Source: DSYU01 sp964437595 (GTDB taxonomy: Bacteria; Chloroflexota; Anaerolineae; Anaerolineales; Anaerolineaceae). Taken from it: a stretch of 64,000 bases of DNA. Position 1 is the stretch's first letter. Every line of letters starts with the position of its first letter. The notes beneath the pieces were generated by a model, which saw nothing but the letters and a program-made list of their open reading frames with translations, made no database searches and was not told the origin of the DNA. The DNA lies in the NCBI GenBank assembly GCA_964437595.1, contig CAYTHO010000003.1, forward strand, positions 99,770 to 163,769, written 5' to 3'. This document shows, piece by piece, positions 52,473 through 61,653 of this stretch. The translations under genes and the position numbers were made by a program.

Positions 52473-52838
52473 TTAATCCGGTTGGACTCCTGCCTGCTCC
52501 AACGCAGCCAGGAAGTCGTTGTACATTACCGTTTTTTGCAGGCAACTCGTCGCGCCTTCGATCGGCATTAAGGCGACTTCGTCATAACAAGAATAAACCA
52601 CCACAGGGATTGGGTGGGTCGCAGGATCGGCTTTTAAACGTTTCAAAACCTGTTTTGCCGGGTTAGATGGCATTTCTATTTCCAGAACAATCAAAGCAGG
52701 GTGAATCTTTCGAACCATCCGCTGCAGTTCTGCGATCTGCCCGGCGACGATCGCTTGAAAGCCGCTCGTTTCGGCATAACGTTGCAGTAAATAGATGATA
52801 TTCGGATCGGAGGCAGCGATCAGGATGGTTTTGGGCAT
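52473..52838 (-). CDS. Pseudo-receiver domain protein (Asp replaced by Glu)
   Basis: A 121-residue receiver-fold protein. The expected phospho-acceptor position holds Glu53 (LIVLEIEMPS) instead of Asp. The acidic pair after strand 1 is lost (IAASDPN), while the conserved Lys may survive in LQKTV. Phosphorylation is therefore unlikely, and a Glu there can mimic the phosphorylated state. I start at the ATG at 52838 because a terminator at 52925-52964 leaves little room for a promoter before the longer in-frame start at 52901. It lies between the giant regulator and the transporter ATPase gene, a position suggesting a part in their control. Confidence 0.75.
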   Translation of the reverse strand: MPKTILIAASDPNIIYLLQRYAETSGFQAIVAGQIAELQRMVRKIHPALIVLEIEMPSNPAKQVLKRLKADPATHPIPVVVYSCYDEVALMPIEGATSCLQKTVMYNDFLAALEQAGVQPD

Positions 52839-52924
52839 ATGTATCGGATCCAAAAATCCAACAACCAGGGTCGGTGCGCGGTGATCGTATTCAGTTACCA
52901 ATAAAAAATTCGGGAAAAATGAAA

Positions 52925-52964
52925 CAAAAATGGGTGTTCTGGCTTAATCATAAGCGAACACCCA
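52925..52964 (-). terminator. Rho-independent terminator after the giant regulator
   Basis: Read on the minus strand, a 9-base stem (TGGGTGTTC/GAACACCCA) continues as a 4-base stem (GCTT/AAGC) after a 2-base bulge, with a 6-base loop and TTTTT following. It lies 38 bases after the regulator stop codon, so the GH4-regulator unit ends here and the transporter genes need their own promoter. Confidence 0.88.
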
Positions 52965-53002
52965 CGTGGAGTCTTGTATATTTGGGACAGGCGTTTGGCG
53001 AT

Positions 53003-56000
53003 TTAGGACGAACGGTTCAATTTATCACGCAGTTTTCCCCGCTGGTACTCGCGCGGAGACATGCCCGTCTCGCGCCGGAAGATATGGGCAAAATGACTGC
53101 TGTCGGAGAACCCCACTGCTGCCATGACCTCTGTGATATTGCGATCCCCTTCTTTTAGCAGGCATTTGGCCTGCTGTATGCGATAGCGGTTCAGATACGA
53201 AACGGGAGATAACCCGGTTTCCTGCAAGAAGCAGCGGTTTAAATGGCGCTCGCTGACCCCCGCATAACTGGATAACTGGTCGCGTGAAATGGCTTCGGGG
53301 TAATGCTCGTGGATAAAGGCCATCACTTTTCGCACCAGGCGTTGCCCATCGCTGCCTACCCGCTTACTGCGGGCCAGCGCCTGATCGATATGCGCCAGGG
53401 TTTCATCGGCGGTAAATACGCCTTTCGACAGAACGGCCACAACGCCGCGGTTCAGGCGCGCCATTTCTTCCTGCGAGAGTGTTTGCGCGGTCAGCACAAT
53501 CACCGGAATATCGCGCAGGCAGTCATCCTCTTGCATGGCCTGGAGGACGCCAACCCCATCCAGCTCTGGCATCATCAAATCCAGCAGAACCAGCGATGGG
53601 CGGTCCCGGCTCATCAGGTCTAGGGCAATACGCCCATTGGATGCGTGCAGCACCCGGCAGGTGGGGATATGTTCCGCTACTAATCGAGCGTGAATGTCTA
53701 GGATATCCGGATCATCATCGACGATTAACACGGTGCACGCATCACCAGCCTCAGAGCCGGTTAAGCCGTATCGATCCAGGGCCTTTCCCAGTTCGGAGCC
53801 GGCTACAGGTTTCACCAGATAATCCAGGGAAAGCATTGAACCGCTGCTTTGCTCTTGCAGAAATGAGTAGAGAATTACCGGAACATCCTGCATCGCGGGG
53901 TTATTTCTCAGAATGCCCATGATTTCCCAGGCTTGCTCTGCCACCGGAATATCCAAAACAATCGCGCCAGGAACGGTCACCAGCATTTTCTCAAGCCAGT
54001 TAGGATTCTCGTTAATCCCCACTATCTCCACCTTGTAACCCATGTGGATCAGGTGGTCCTTCATGCGGGCAGCTCGCTCAGCCCAATTGGTAAGAACCAG
54101 TACATCCTGCGATGGACCTGGCTCGCGAACAACCGTATCTGGTTGGAGAACGGGCAGCACAAAGTAAAAGGTCGAACCGCTGTTCTCTTCACCATCTGAG
54201 CGCACGCCGATTCTTCCGCCGTGCATATCGATCAATTGGCGGCAGATTGCCAGCCCAATGCCCAGCCCGCCGTACCCGCGAGACACCGTTCGCTCTGACT
54301 GGCGAAATTCATCGAAAATAGCCTCCTGCTCAGACAGCGGCACACCCAGGCCGGTGTCCTGTATGGAGACGGTCACCTCATCTTCCTTCACCTCAACCAC
54401 TAACTTCACCTCCCCCTGAGAAGTGAACTTTACCGCGTTGTTCACCAGGTTCAGCGCCACCTGCTGAAGCCTGGCCGTATCGCCTAAAATCAGCGGCAGA
54501 TTCGGGGGCATTTCCACCCGCCAGGTTAGCCCCTTGCTTCTGGCAATCTGCTCGCCAACCAGCGCGACCGGTTTGAACACCTCTTCCAGGTTCACGGGCC
54601 GCTTGGCTAGCTTCAGCTGGCCCAACTGGCCGCGCGACAGGTCGAGTACATCCCTGACCAGGCTGCCCAACTGCTGCGATCCGGCATGGATACGGGTCAG
54701 GTCCTGGTGATAGGCTTCCGGCAGCGGAGGCCGGTTGCCGATTCCTTCGCGCAGCATCATTTCGCTCAGGCCCACCAGCAGCACCATGGGGGTCAGCAGC
54801 TCATGGCTTACCATCGACAGGAAGCGGCTTTTCAACAGGTTCGCCTCTTCGGCCAGGCGCTGCGCTTCGAGCGCTTGGCGGTACAACTGCGAGTTCTGTT
54901 CGATCAACAGCACGCTCTTTAACGCACTGCTGACCTGCTCGCACAAAATCTGGTGCACCGTCCCTTGAAACGTCCGAATGTCCAGGATGATAAAGCCCAA
55001 CTGTTCGTCGCGGTAGTACAGAGGGTAAACGACCAGGTTCAGCGGATCATCCGATGGGATATCCAGCGGCTTCAGTTCCCAGGAAGGCACAATCAACCCG
55101 CCTTCCAGTTCCGTCGAGCGCCGCGTTTCATCGTAAGCCAGAACATAAGTCACGCCCTGCATAGGCTTCTGCGCATCCTCATACAGCGCCAGAAAGCAGC
55201 GCTGGATGCCCAGCGCTGGCAGGTCTTTCGCCAGGATATCGACCAGTTCCTGCAAGACCTGCACGCCCGATACCTCCTGGCGGATACGCAGCAGGTGGTT
55301 GAGCTGGCGGTCGCGGTCTAAATCCAATTGCCCTTGAGATCGGAGCGAGGTTTCTGCGATCATCACGCGGGCCTGGTGCAGCAGCCGCTCCGCATAATCG
55401 AGCTGCTGCGGGTTGCCCCTGATCAGCGAAAATGTTTGCCGGCGCATCGTGCTGATCACCCGTTGCCAGGTGATCATATCCACGCCGGCTGGGGCCGAGT
55501 ACTGGAGCAGGCGCTGCAGGTTGGTGAGGAAGGTATTGGCTGGTTGTTCGTCGGTGAGGTCGAGAACAAACGCATCGAGCAGGCTGCTCGACCAGCCAAA
55601 CGGCGTTTCCTCCAGCACCAGCGCGTGCTCCATTTCAGATAAAATGTCCTGCCGCCGGGCCGCTTCGGAAAATCCCCCGTAGATGATCTCTTCGATGCGC
55701 CCCGGGGTCTCCAAATTAATATCCGCGCGGCCTGCTTCCACCACCTGGGGATCAGGGCAGCCGCAGGACAGGCGGTGGAGAACCGTGGTAGGCAGGGTCA
55801 CCAGTTCGGGTACGTGCTCGCCTTCGATTTGCGAGAGGAGCAGGCGCACAGCCATGCGCCCGCGTTCTTTCATGCGCGTGGGCACCGTGGTAAGCGGCGG
55901 CGTAATAAACCGCCCGTCCAGGCTGTTATCAAAACCGACAATGGCAACATCGTCTGGAATATGGACGCCCCGGCCTTGCAGGTAGCGCATGGCGCCAATC

Positions 56001-56647
56001 GCCAGGGCATCATTCACCGCACCAATGGCATCAAAAGAAACCTTGCGTTCTTCCACTAAAATTTTTGCAGCTTCGGTACCCGAAGGCTGCCACCATTGGG
56101 TGGGCGGGCCAATTAACCGCGGGTCATCATCCAGTTCGTATTCTTTCACCAGATCCAAATAGGCCTTATACCGCAAGTCTGCCTCATAGTGCAGCTCTGG
56201 GCCGCGTAAAAAGGCGATTCTGCGGCGGCCATGTTCCTTTATGAGGTGCAGGAGCACGGACCGCATGCCCTGGTAACTGTCGAGGATCACCGACGGGATG
56301 CGCTCCATCGGCATCCCAATACAGACCATTGGGAGAGGCCGGTAGCGGTCGCAAAAATCCTGAATGTAACCAGGGCCAACATAGGAGGAAAGGGATGAAG
56401 CCCAGAAGATCAGCCCATCTAACCGGTTGCGGTCGACCATTTCATAGATGATATTGGCCTGGCGTGTAATAGCACGCGGGCCTTTAAGTTCAGCGCCCGT
56501 AAAGCTCACCAGGTTGACATCATTCGCCTGGCACAGCTCTTGAATTCCAGCCCACAGCATCCGGCCAATACCATCTTCAATTGTCGATCCCAGGTAACCA
56601 ATCGTTAATCGCCTGGTCAGGTCGCCCGCTGTTGATTCAGAATCCAT
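53003..56647 (-). CDS. One-protein signalling system: LacI-like sensor, GAF, histidine kinase, two receivers, AraC HTH
   Basis: A 1214-residue soluble protein that combines sensing and DNA binding. Order: periplasmic-binding/LacI-type ligand domain without its HTH (about 13-290; IPDDVAIVGFDNSLDG), helical linker, GAF-like domain (450-585), HisKA with His615 in SHELLTPM (Leu in place of the usual Arg), HATPase (720-835; NLVNNAVKF, DTGLGVP, GLGIGLAI), a receiver with Asp899 but no acidic pair (847-960), a complete receiver with Asp1023 and Lys1075 (972-1090), and an AraC-type HTH (1105-1210). No membrane helix, so it senses an imported ligand. AAGGA precedes the ATG. It follows GH4 by 22 bases and ends at a terminator. 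Confidence 0.93.
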   Translation of the reverse strand: MDSESTAGDLTRRLTIGYLGSTIEDGIGRMLWAGIQELCQANDVNLVSFTGAELKGPRAITRQANIIYEMVDRNRLDGLIFWASSLSSYVGPGYIQDFCDRYRPLPMVCIGMPMERIPSVILDSYQGMRSVLLHLIKEHGRRRIAFLRGPELHYEADLRYKAYLDLVKEYELDDDPRLIGPPTQWWQPSGTEAAKILVEERKVSFDAIGAVNDALAIGAMRYLQGRGVHIPDDVAIVGFDNSLDGRFITPPLTTVPTRMKERGRMAVRLLLSQIEGEHVPELVTLPTTVLHRLSCGCPDPQVVEAGRADINLETPGRIEEIIYGGFSEAARRQDILSEMEHALVLEETPFGWSSSLLDAFVLDLTDEQPANTFLTNLQRLLQYSAPAGVDMITWQRVISTMRRQTFSLIRGNPQQLDYAERLLHQARVMIAETSLRSQGQLDLDRDRQLNHLLRIRQEVSGVQVLQELVDILAKDLPALGIQRCFLALYEDAQKPMQGVTYVLAYDETRRSTELEGGLIVPSWELKPLDIPSDDPLNLVVYPLYYRDEQLGFIILDIRTFQGTVHQILCEQVSSALKSVLLIEQNSQLYRQALEAQRLAEEANLLKSRFLSMVSHELLTPMVLLVGLSEMMLREGIGNRPPLPEAYHQDLTRIHAGSQQLGSLVRDVLDLSRGQLGQLKLAKRPVNLEEVFKPVALVGEQIARSKGLTWRVEMPPNLPLILGDTARLQQVALNLVNNAVKFTSQGEVKLVVEVKEDEVTVSIQDTGLGVPLSEQEAIFDEFRQSERTVSRGYGGLGIGLAICRQLIDMHGGRIGVRSDGEENSGSTFYFVLPVLQPDTVVREPGPSQDVLVLTNWAERAARMKDHLIHMGYKVEIVGINENPNWLEKMLVTVPGAIVLDIPVAEQAWEIMGILRNNPAMQDVPVILYSFLQEQSSGSMLSLDYLVKPVAGSELGKALDRYGLTGSEAGDACTVLIVDDDPDILDIHARLVAEHIPTCRVLHASNGRIALDLMSRDRPSLVLLDLMMPELDGVGVLQAMQEDDCLRDIPVIVLTAQTLSQEEMARLNRGVVAVLSKGVFTADETLAHIDQALARSKRVGSDGQRLVRKVMAFIHEHYPEAISRDQLSSYAGVSERHLNRCFLQETGLSPVSYLNRYRIQQAKCLLKEGDRNITEVMAAVGFSDSSHFAHIFRRETGMSPREYQRGKLRDKLNRSS

Positions 56648-56669
56648 TCTTTTCCTTCCAGAACGCGAT

Positions 56670-58073
56670 TTACTCCTCCGAATGGTCGTAGCGTATGAGA
56701 TTCGCGGGGTATTGGAAGTAATCTTTCAACGCTTTGCCATAATATTCGGCGTAATCCGCGTGGAAACCCATCTCTAAAGACTGATCCAGCAGTTCCTTGG
56801 CCTGTTCGTAAGAACAGGTCTGGTGGTTCTGGAGCACATCGTACAGCATGAGCGAGCGGTCGCCGGTCTTGAAGGTCAGCAGGTCGCGCTCCATTTCCAG
56901 CCATTCTGGCAGGATGTGCCCAAACATAATCTTGGGCGGCAGGGCATCCACCCGCATCGGTTGGATGCCTTTGATGTTGACCACCGCAGGTACTTCCACA
57001 ACAACATTGTCTGGGATGCCGGGTAAGACGCCCTTGTTAGGAACATTTACCTGGAACTGACCCTCGTTGTTATTTACCAGGCCGTCGATAATCGGAACGA
57101 TCTGCTCGCGCGTTTTTGCCGTCCCGGCATATTCGGTCACGCTGGCCTGGGGATCGTTGGCAATGCGGGTATATTCGGCGATCCGCTTCTCCAGGTTCTT
57201 CACGAAGTATGGCCGGGCAATATGCGTATCGGGGCCGCCGTATGGCTCGCCGAACCAGTGCTTCTTGGTTTGAATATCGGTGTGATACCACCAGCCGCCC
57301 CGCCGGACTGTATCACCGATTGGGAACAAGCCGTATAGATGATACTGGTGCACCGCGCCGCGCGACATTTGCGCATCGTGCGTGGAAGAGGCCTGGTGCG
57401 TGCGCCAGTATTCCTCGCCTTTTGTAGCAATCCATTCGTCAATTAAGGGATAAGCATCTTTACCCTGGTAGATGAATTTGGTCATCCAGATATTGTGGTT
57501 CAGCCCAGGGGCCTCCCAGGCCACCGCATCTGGATCGATCCCGATGGTCTCGGCAATATGCCGGTAACCATAATGTCCATGGCACAGCCCGCAGACCTTG
57601 ATGCCCGTCTCCCGGGTGATGAGGGTGCTGCCCGCGAAAACCGGATTGCCCACCTGAATGAGCCACGCCTCCGGGATGATTTTTTCAATGTCCTTTGCCA
57701 GATCGAGCATCAAGCTGTACTGGTAGAAGCTGGGCAGGCCCGCGCTCTGGTGATAATACCCCTTACTGGTTGCCAGATCGCGCATTTCCGCTTCATGCTC
57801 GTGCCCCAAAACGTAGGCCGTGTTGATGACAAAATCGGCGCCTTCCATAGAGGCCTTCCGGTCCATCGTCTTGTCGAACGTCAGGTTTGCTCCCATTTCC
57901 TTTGCGTAGCGCGTGCCAAGCTTGTAGATCATATCCAGACGACCTTCGTGGATGTCCATGAAGGAAATGTGACTCCCCGAAAGCCCTTCCGTCAGGCAAA
58001 GATCTCTGACCAAACCCAGTGAAAACTGTGCACTGCCGGCACCGACCACACTGATTTTGATTGCCTTAGCCAT
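56670..58073 (-). CDS. Glycoside hydrolase family 4 enzyme, probably uronide- or galactoside-specific
   Basis: A 467-residue NAD- and Mn-dependent glycosidase using the family's redox-elimination mechanism. The NAD motif VGAGSAQFS is at 10-18, NPV at 143-145, the metal Cys-His at 164-165 in GLCHGHYG, and a metal His at about 193 in GLNHNIW. The residue after Cys-His helps set specificity in GH4. Here it is Gly, which differs from the CHEV described for alpha-galacturonidases, so alpha-galacturonidase, alpha-glucuronidase and alpha-galactosidase all remain possible. The pectin context favours a uronide. No signal peptide. First gene of the unit, followed by the giant regulator. Confidence 0.92.
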   Translation of the reverse strand: MAKAIKISVVGAGSAQFSLGLVRDLCLTEGLSGSHISFMDIHEGRLDMIYKLGTRYAKEMGANLTFDKTMDRKASMEGADFVINTAYVLGHEHEAEMRDLATSKGYYHQSAGLPSFYQYSLMLDLAKDIEKIIPEAWLIQVGNPVFAGSTLITRETGIKVCGLCHGHYGYRHIAETIGIDPDAVAWEAPGLNHNIWMTKFIYQGKDAYPLIDEWIATKGEEYWRTHQASSTHDAQMSRGAVHQYHLYGLFPIGDTVRRGGWWYHTDIQTKKHWFGEPYGGPDTHIARPYFVKNLEKRIAEYTRIANDPQASVTEYAGTAKTREQIVPIIDGLVNNNEGQFQVNVPNKGVLPGIPDNVVVEVPAVVNIKGIQPMRVDALPPKIMFGHILPEWLEMERDLLTFKTGDRSLMLYDVLQNHQTCSYEQAKELLDQSLEMGFHADYAEYYGKALKDYFQYPANLIRYDHSEE

Positions 58074-58094
58074 ATGATGTTCCTTTCGTCTTGG

Positions 58095-58115
58095 TTAACA
58101 AACCGGTTGTGTTAA
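58095..58115. promoter_or_regulatory. LacI-family-type operator upstream of GH4
   Basis: The core AACCGGTT (58101-58108) is flanked by TTAACA (58095-58100) and TGTTAA (58110-58115), giving a near-perfect 21-base palindrome with one extra base on the right. A central CpG and this symmetry are hallmarks of LacI-family operators. It is 21 bases before the GH4 start codon. A related TTTGTTAAACA follows near 58128. No LacI-type DNA-binding gene is in the window. Confidence 0.55.
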
Positions 58116-58164
58116 TAATAGCTGATATTTGTTAAACAGGGGTGAATATTTCAATTGAACAATT

Positions 58165-59433
58165 TCAAAACATCACATCGAGAATTGCTTTGACAAATTT
58201 GGAAAGGTGAAAACCGTTCCCGGTCATTATTGTTTGAGCACGCATCAGCCCAGCAACCAGGCGGATTGACAGCAGGATTGTGCCCGCCAGCAGAAGCAGG
58301 GCCAGCAGTATCTGCCATTGGGGAACCGGACCCATCGTAAGGCGCATAATGATCGTAAAAGGTGAAGTGACGGGAACCAGGCTGAGAATTACAGCCAGGG
58401 CGCCATTCGGGTCCTGGGCAATAAAAGGGATTAGCATTTGTGGAATTATCGCGGGAAACATAACGATGGTGGTAATTTGCGATGCTTCACGCGTGCTGGG
58501 AACCAGCGCGCCAATCCCGGCCATGATCACGGCAAATAGGGCGTACCCAAACACGAAGAACAAAATTCCCCATGTGATGAAGGAAGGGTCGACCATCAGC
58601 TCTTTGGGTAACTGCTCGAGCGTTCCACCGATCCGAAGATACAACACCGAGCCGGGCACCCATACAGCCATCTGCAGCAGCCCAACCAGGCCAAGGCCGA
58701 TGATTTTGCCCGTGATAAGCTCGAGTGGGCTGGTAGACAGCATCAGTACTTCTAGAACCCGGTTTTCCCGTTCGTGGGTCAGGTTGGATAGCAGCATCGT
58801 CGAGGAGCCAAAAATACCTGTATAGATAATGCCAGTAATAACAAAGCTAATTGCGAGGGCTGCTGTGGAATTATTCTCGCGGGTAGTTTTGCTTTGTGAC
58901 GACAGGTTCACTCTTTCCAATTCTGTGATTGGATTGACGAAACCGTGGTAGAGGGCATCATCTCCGCCAAGCAAGTTGTAATTGATCAGGTTCTCAATAA
59001 CCTGTGAATTCGTCGCCAAATCAAACTTGTATTCCGGCATGTAAACGGTGATCCTTCCGCTGGTAGAATAATCTGCCGAAATCGCATAAAAGGCGCTGAT
59101 CTCACCGGCATCCAGCGCCTTGCGCGCGGAAACCATATCCGGGAAAGCAATAAAGGTTTCTTGCGGAAAGTCTGCTGGAATCGTTTGAATCAGGCCGCTG
59201 TCATCCAGGTATCCCTGTGGACGGTTATCCTCTTTAGGGGTTAGATAATCGCCAACAGCCTCAAGGGGATTCCCCATGGCCTCGCGCGGTATCAGATTTT
59301 TCTGCCGCCCCAGGGTTATCCCCCATAAAATTGAGATGGCTATCAGCGGCAGCAAGAACATGATCCAGAAAGATAGCCGGCTGGTGATGATGTAAACCTC
59401 GTGTTTGAGAACTTGCATCACCTTATTCTGCAT
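58165..59433 (-). CDS. ABC-2 type exporter permease (NatB-like), second subunit
   Basis: A 422-residue membrane protein. One N-terminal helix (about 20-42) is followed by an extracytoplasmic domain of about 170 residues, then five or six helices with the conserved NLTHERENRVLEVLMLSTSPLELITGKIIG that marks ABC-2/NatB permeases. I start at the ATG at 59433 (GAGG 6 bases upstream), which overlaps the preceding permease gene by 11 bases; a GTG at 59445 is the alternative. It forms an exporter with the paralogous permease and the ATPase upstream. Substrates of this class include sodium, antibiotics and lipids; none is indicated. Confidence 0.88.
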   Translation of the reverse strand: MQNKVMQVLKHEVYIITSRLSFWIMFLLPLIAISILWGITLGRQKNLIPREAMGNPLEAVGDYLTPKEDNRPQGYLDDSGLIQTIPADFPQETFIAFPDMVSARKALDAGEISAFYAISADYSTSGRITVYMPEYKFDLATNSQVIENLINYNLLGGDDALYHGFVNPITELERVNLSSQSKTTRENNSTAALAISFVITGIIYTGIFGSSTMLLSNLTHERENRVLEVLMLSTSPLELITGKIIGLGLVGLLQMAVWVPGSVLYLRIGGTLEQLPKELMVDPSFITWGILFFVFGYALFAVIMAGIGALVPSTREASQITTIVMFPAIIPQMLIPFIAQDPNGALAVILSLVPVTSPFTIIMRLTMGPVPQWQILLALLLLAGTILLSIRLVAGLMRAQTIMTGNGFHLSKFVKAILDVMF

Positions 59434-60661
59434 TTCGAGCCTCACTCTTCCGAAGGCGGAGTTTTCCGATCCGGGTTAGGATCTGTTTCCATTGAACCCT
59501 TTTCTCGGCAAGCAAGGGTGACTTTCGGAAAGCCCGTGTGGTCAGCCAGAATATGGCAATCGTGGTGAGCACCTGGACACCCAGGCCGAGTAAAATTTGC
59601 CAGTTCGGTACGCTGGTGAACGCCAGGCGAAGCGCCAGGGTGCAGGAAGCGGTGATTGGGAAGAAACTCAAGACCATCGCCAGCGTACTGGACCCATCGG
59701 CGCTCAAGATATTAACGAATAAAAAGGGCAGCACCGAAGGGAGCGAGATATATAAAACAATGTTCTGGCCCTCTTTAAACTCGCCGAACGTAACAATGAT
59801 CAGGATGATCAGGCCGCAGATGAGAATGAATGAGGCGATGATGTGCACCTGGAGCAGGGCAATCGACACCAGGTTTACCGCATCAGAAAAAACAGGTGAT
59901 AGGGTGAAAAAGCTCATCAGCAGAATGATTGGCAGGCCGCCCCATAACAAAAACTGTGTCAGACCAACCGATACCATGCCGAATAATTTTCCATTAATGA
60001 TGGCAGAAGGCGAAGCAGAAGTTGTCAGAATCTCGATCGTGCGGTTTTCTCTTTCTTCGGCAAAGGCTTGAACGAGATATCCGGAAGACTGCGCGATCGC
60101 AAAAAACACCATGTAAGCCATCAAAATCGGCACGATGATCCGGATCAGGCCGTTCACAGACTTTAATTGCGTATCGGCGGTGGTTTCGATTGTAAGCCAC
60201 GAACCCTCAATAACGCGCCGCGTTATTTCAACAGGCGTGTTAGCCAGAAGATTAATCCGCAGCAGGTGTGTGAATTGTGTTGTTACTAAACTAATATACG
60301 GAAAGCGCTTATAAACCAGTTGAGCTTTACCGGTTTGGTGAAAATCAGCGGGAATCACATAGTAGGCCTGGATCGCTTTTTGATCAAGCGCATCGCGTGC
60401 GGCGGCCTCATCAGGGTAGGGGAGAAAATCCAGGCGCAGCAAGGGATCATAAACATCCTCTGGATAAGTATTACTCATGATCACGCGCGCATGATCCACA
60501 TACCCAACCGGGGAGAGGTTGATCTGTGTCAAAAGTACAAGCACCATCAGAATAATGGCGGACAGGGCCATCAAGACAGGAGAGAGAATAATCAATAAGA
60601 AACGCCAGCGGAATACGTGCCGGGTGTATTCATGTTTGAAAATCAACCAGAACTTTTGCAT
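59423..60661 (-). CDS. ABC-2 type exporter permease (NatB-like), first subunit
   Basis: A 412-residue paralogue of the downstream permease: one N-terminal helix (about 20-42), an extracytoplasmic domain (about 50-165), then helices and the family motif AFAEERENRTIEILTTSASPSAIINGKLFG near 210-240. Two divergent NatB-like permeases with one ATPase suggest a heterodimeric channel. It begins 12 bases after the ATPase gene, so the three are one operon. Confidence 0.9.
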   Translation of the reverse strand: MQKFWLIFKHEYTRHVFRWRFLLIILSPVLMALSAIILMVLVLLTQINLSPVGYVDHARVIMSNTYPEDVYDPLLRLDFLPYPDEAAARDALDQKAIQAYYVIPADFHQTGKAQLVYKRFPYISLVTTQFTHLLRINLLANTPVEITRRVIEGSWLTIETTADTQLKSVNGLIRIIVPILMAYMVFFAIAQSSGYLVQAFAEERENRTIEILTTSASPSAIINGKLFGMVSVGLTQFLLWGGLPIILLMSFFTLSPVFSDAVNLVSIALLQVHIIASFILICGLIILIIVTFGEFKEGQNIVLYISLPSVLPFLFVNILSADGSSTLAMVLSFFPITASCTLALRLAFTSVPNWQILLGLGVQVLTTIAIFWLTTRAFRKSPLLAEKRVQWKQILTRIGKLRLRKSEARNAE

Positions 60662-60673
60662 TCGATAGACCTG

Positions 60674-61603
60674 TTACGAAAGGCCCAGCGCATCGCCTGG
60701 CTGGATGGTTTCGGTCTCTTGCACCACGCGGATGAAGATCTCGTCCAGGCTGGGCAGGGCGACTTCAAAATGTTCCACCGGTATATCCAGGCTGACCAGT
60801 TGGCGAAGAATATCCTGCGAGGGAACTTCCTGCGAGAGGGTCAAGAGCTGCGATCCATTTTGGGATTCGACCTGTACGACGCCGGGTAAATCCGGGAGCG
60901 GCGCTGGAGAGCGGACCAGCAGCGTGCGGCCAGAGAAACGCTTGCGAATCTCCTGGACCTGCCCGTACAGCATCACCCGCCCGTGGTTCATCAACAAAAT
61001 TCGCTGGCAAAGCTCTTCCACCTGGTGCATCTGGTGGGTAGACATGATGATCGTTGTGCCCTGCTGGTTCAAATCGTAGAGCAGGGTTTTGACCATCTGC
61101 GTGTTGACCGGGTCCAGGCCGCTGAAAGGCTCATCAATGATAAGCAGCTCTGGCTGGTGGATAAGCGTCGCGATTAGCTGGGCCTTCTGCTGCATGCCCT
61201 TACTAAGTTCCTTCACCTTTTTGCGGCGGTATTCTTTCAGATCAAAGCGCTCCAGATAGGTGTCCAGCCGGGAACGAATATCTTTCTTTGGCATTCCCTT
61301 TAATGTGGCAAAGTATGCCAGAACGCGTTCGAGCGGCAGGTCCTGATACAAACCGCGTTCCTCTGGCATATAGCCAATTCGGTTTTTCTTGGCTTCGTTC
61401 ATCGGCCTGCCAAATACGTGAACGGTTCCTTTATCGGGCTTGTAAATATCCAGCAAGATGCGGATGGCAGTTGTCTTGCCGGCCCCATTGGGCCCTAAAA
61501 GTCCGAAGAACGCACCTTTCTCGATGGTTAGTGTCACATTCTCAACCGCTTTGATGCTGCCAAAACTCTTACTGATCCCATCGATATCGACTACAGACGT
61601 CAT
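60674..61603 (-). CDS. ABC exporter ATP-binding protein (NatA-like)
   Basis: A 309-residue ATPase of the NatA/CcmA type: Walker A GPNGAGKTT near 37, Q-loop region GYMPEERGLY, signature ELSKGMQQKAQ, Walker B LLIIDEPFSGLDP and H-loop STHQ. A C-terminal extension of about 85 residues (RTLLVRSPAPLPDL...DEIFIRVV) is usual for the NatA group. It serves the two downstream permeases. The gene begins 50 bases after the kinase stop, so the exporter is probably controlled by the preceding two-component pair, as in many envelope-stress systems (inference). Confidence 0.95.
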   Translation of the reverse strand: MTSVVDIDGISKSFGSIKAVENVTLTIEKGAFFGLLGPNGAGKTTAIRILLDIYKPDKGTVHVFGRPMNEAKKNRIGYMPEERGLYQDLPLERVLAYFATLKGMPKKDIRSRLDTYLERFDLKEYRRKKVKELSKGMQQKAQLIATLIHQPELLIIDEPFSGLDPVNTQMVKTLLYDLNQQGTTIIMSTHQMHQVEELCQRILLMNHGRVMLYGQVQEIRKRFSGRTLLVRSPAPLPDLPGVVQVESQNGSQLLTLSQEVPSQDILRQLVSLDIPVEHFEVALPSLDEIFIRVVQETETIQPGDALGLS

Positions 61604-61653
61604 CTATCAGAACTCCTGATGCAAAAGAATAAGGGTTGCTATAACAATAACAG

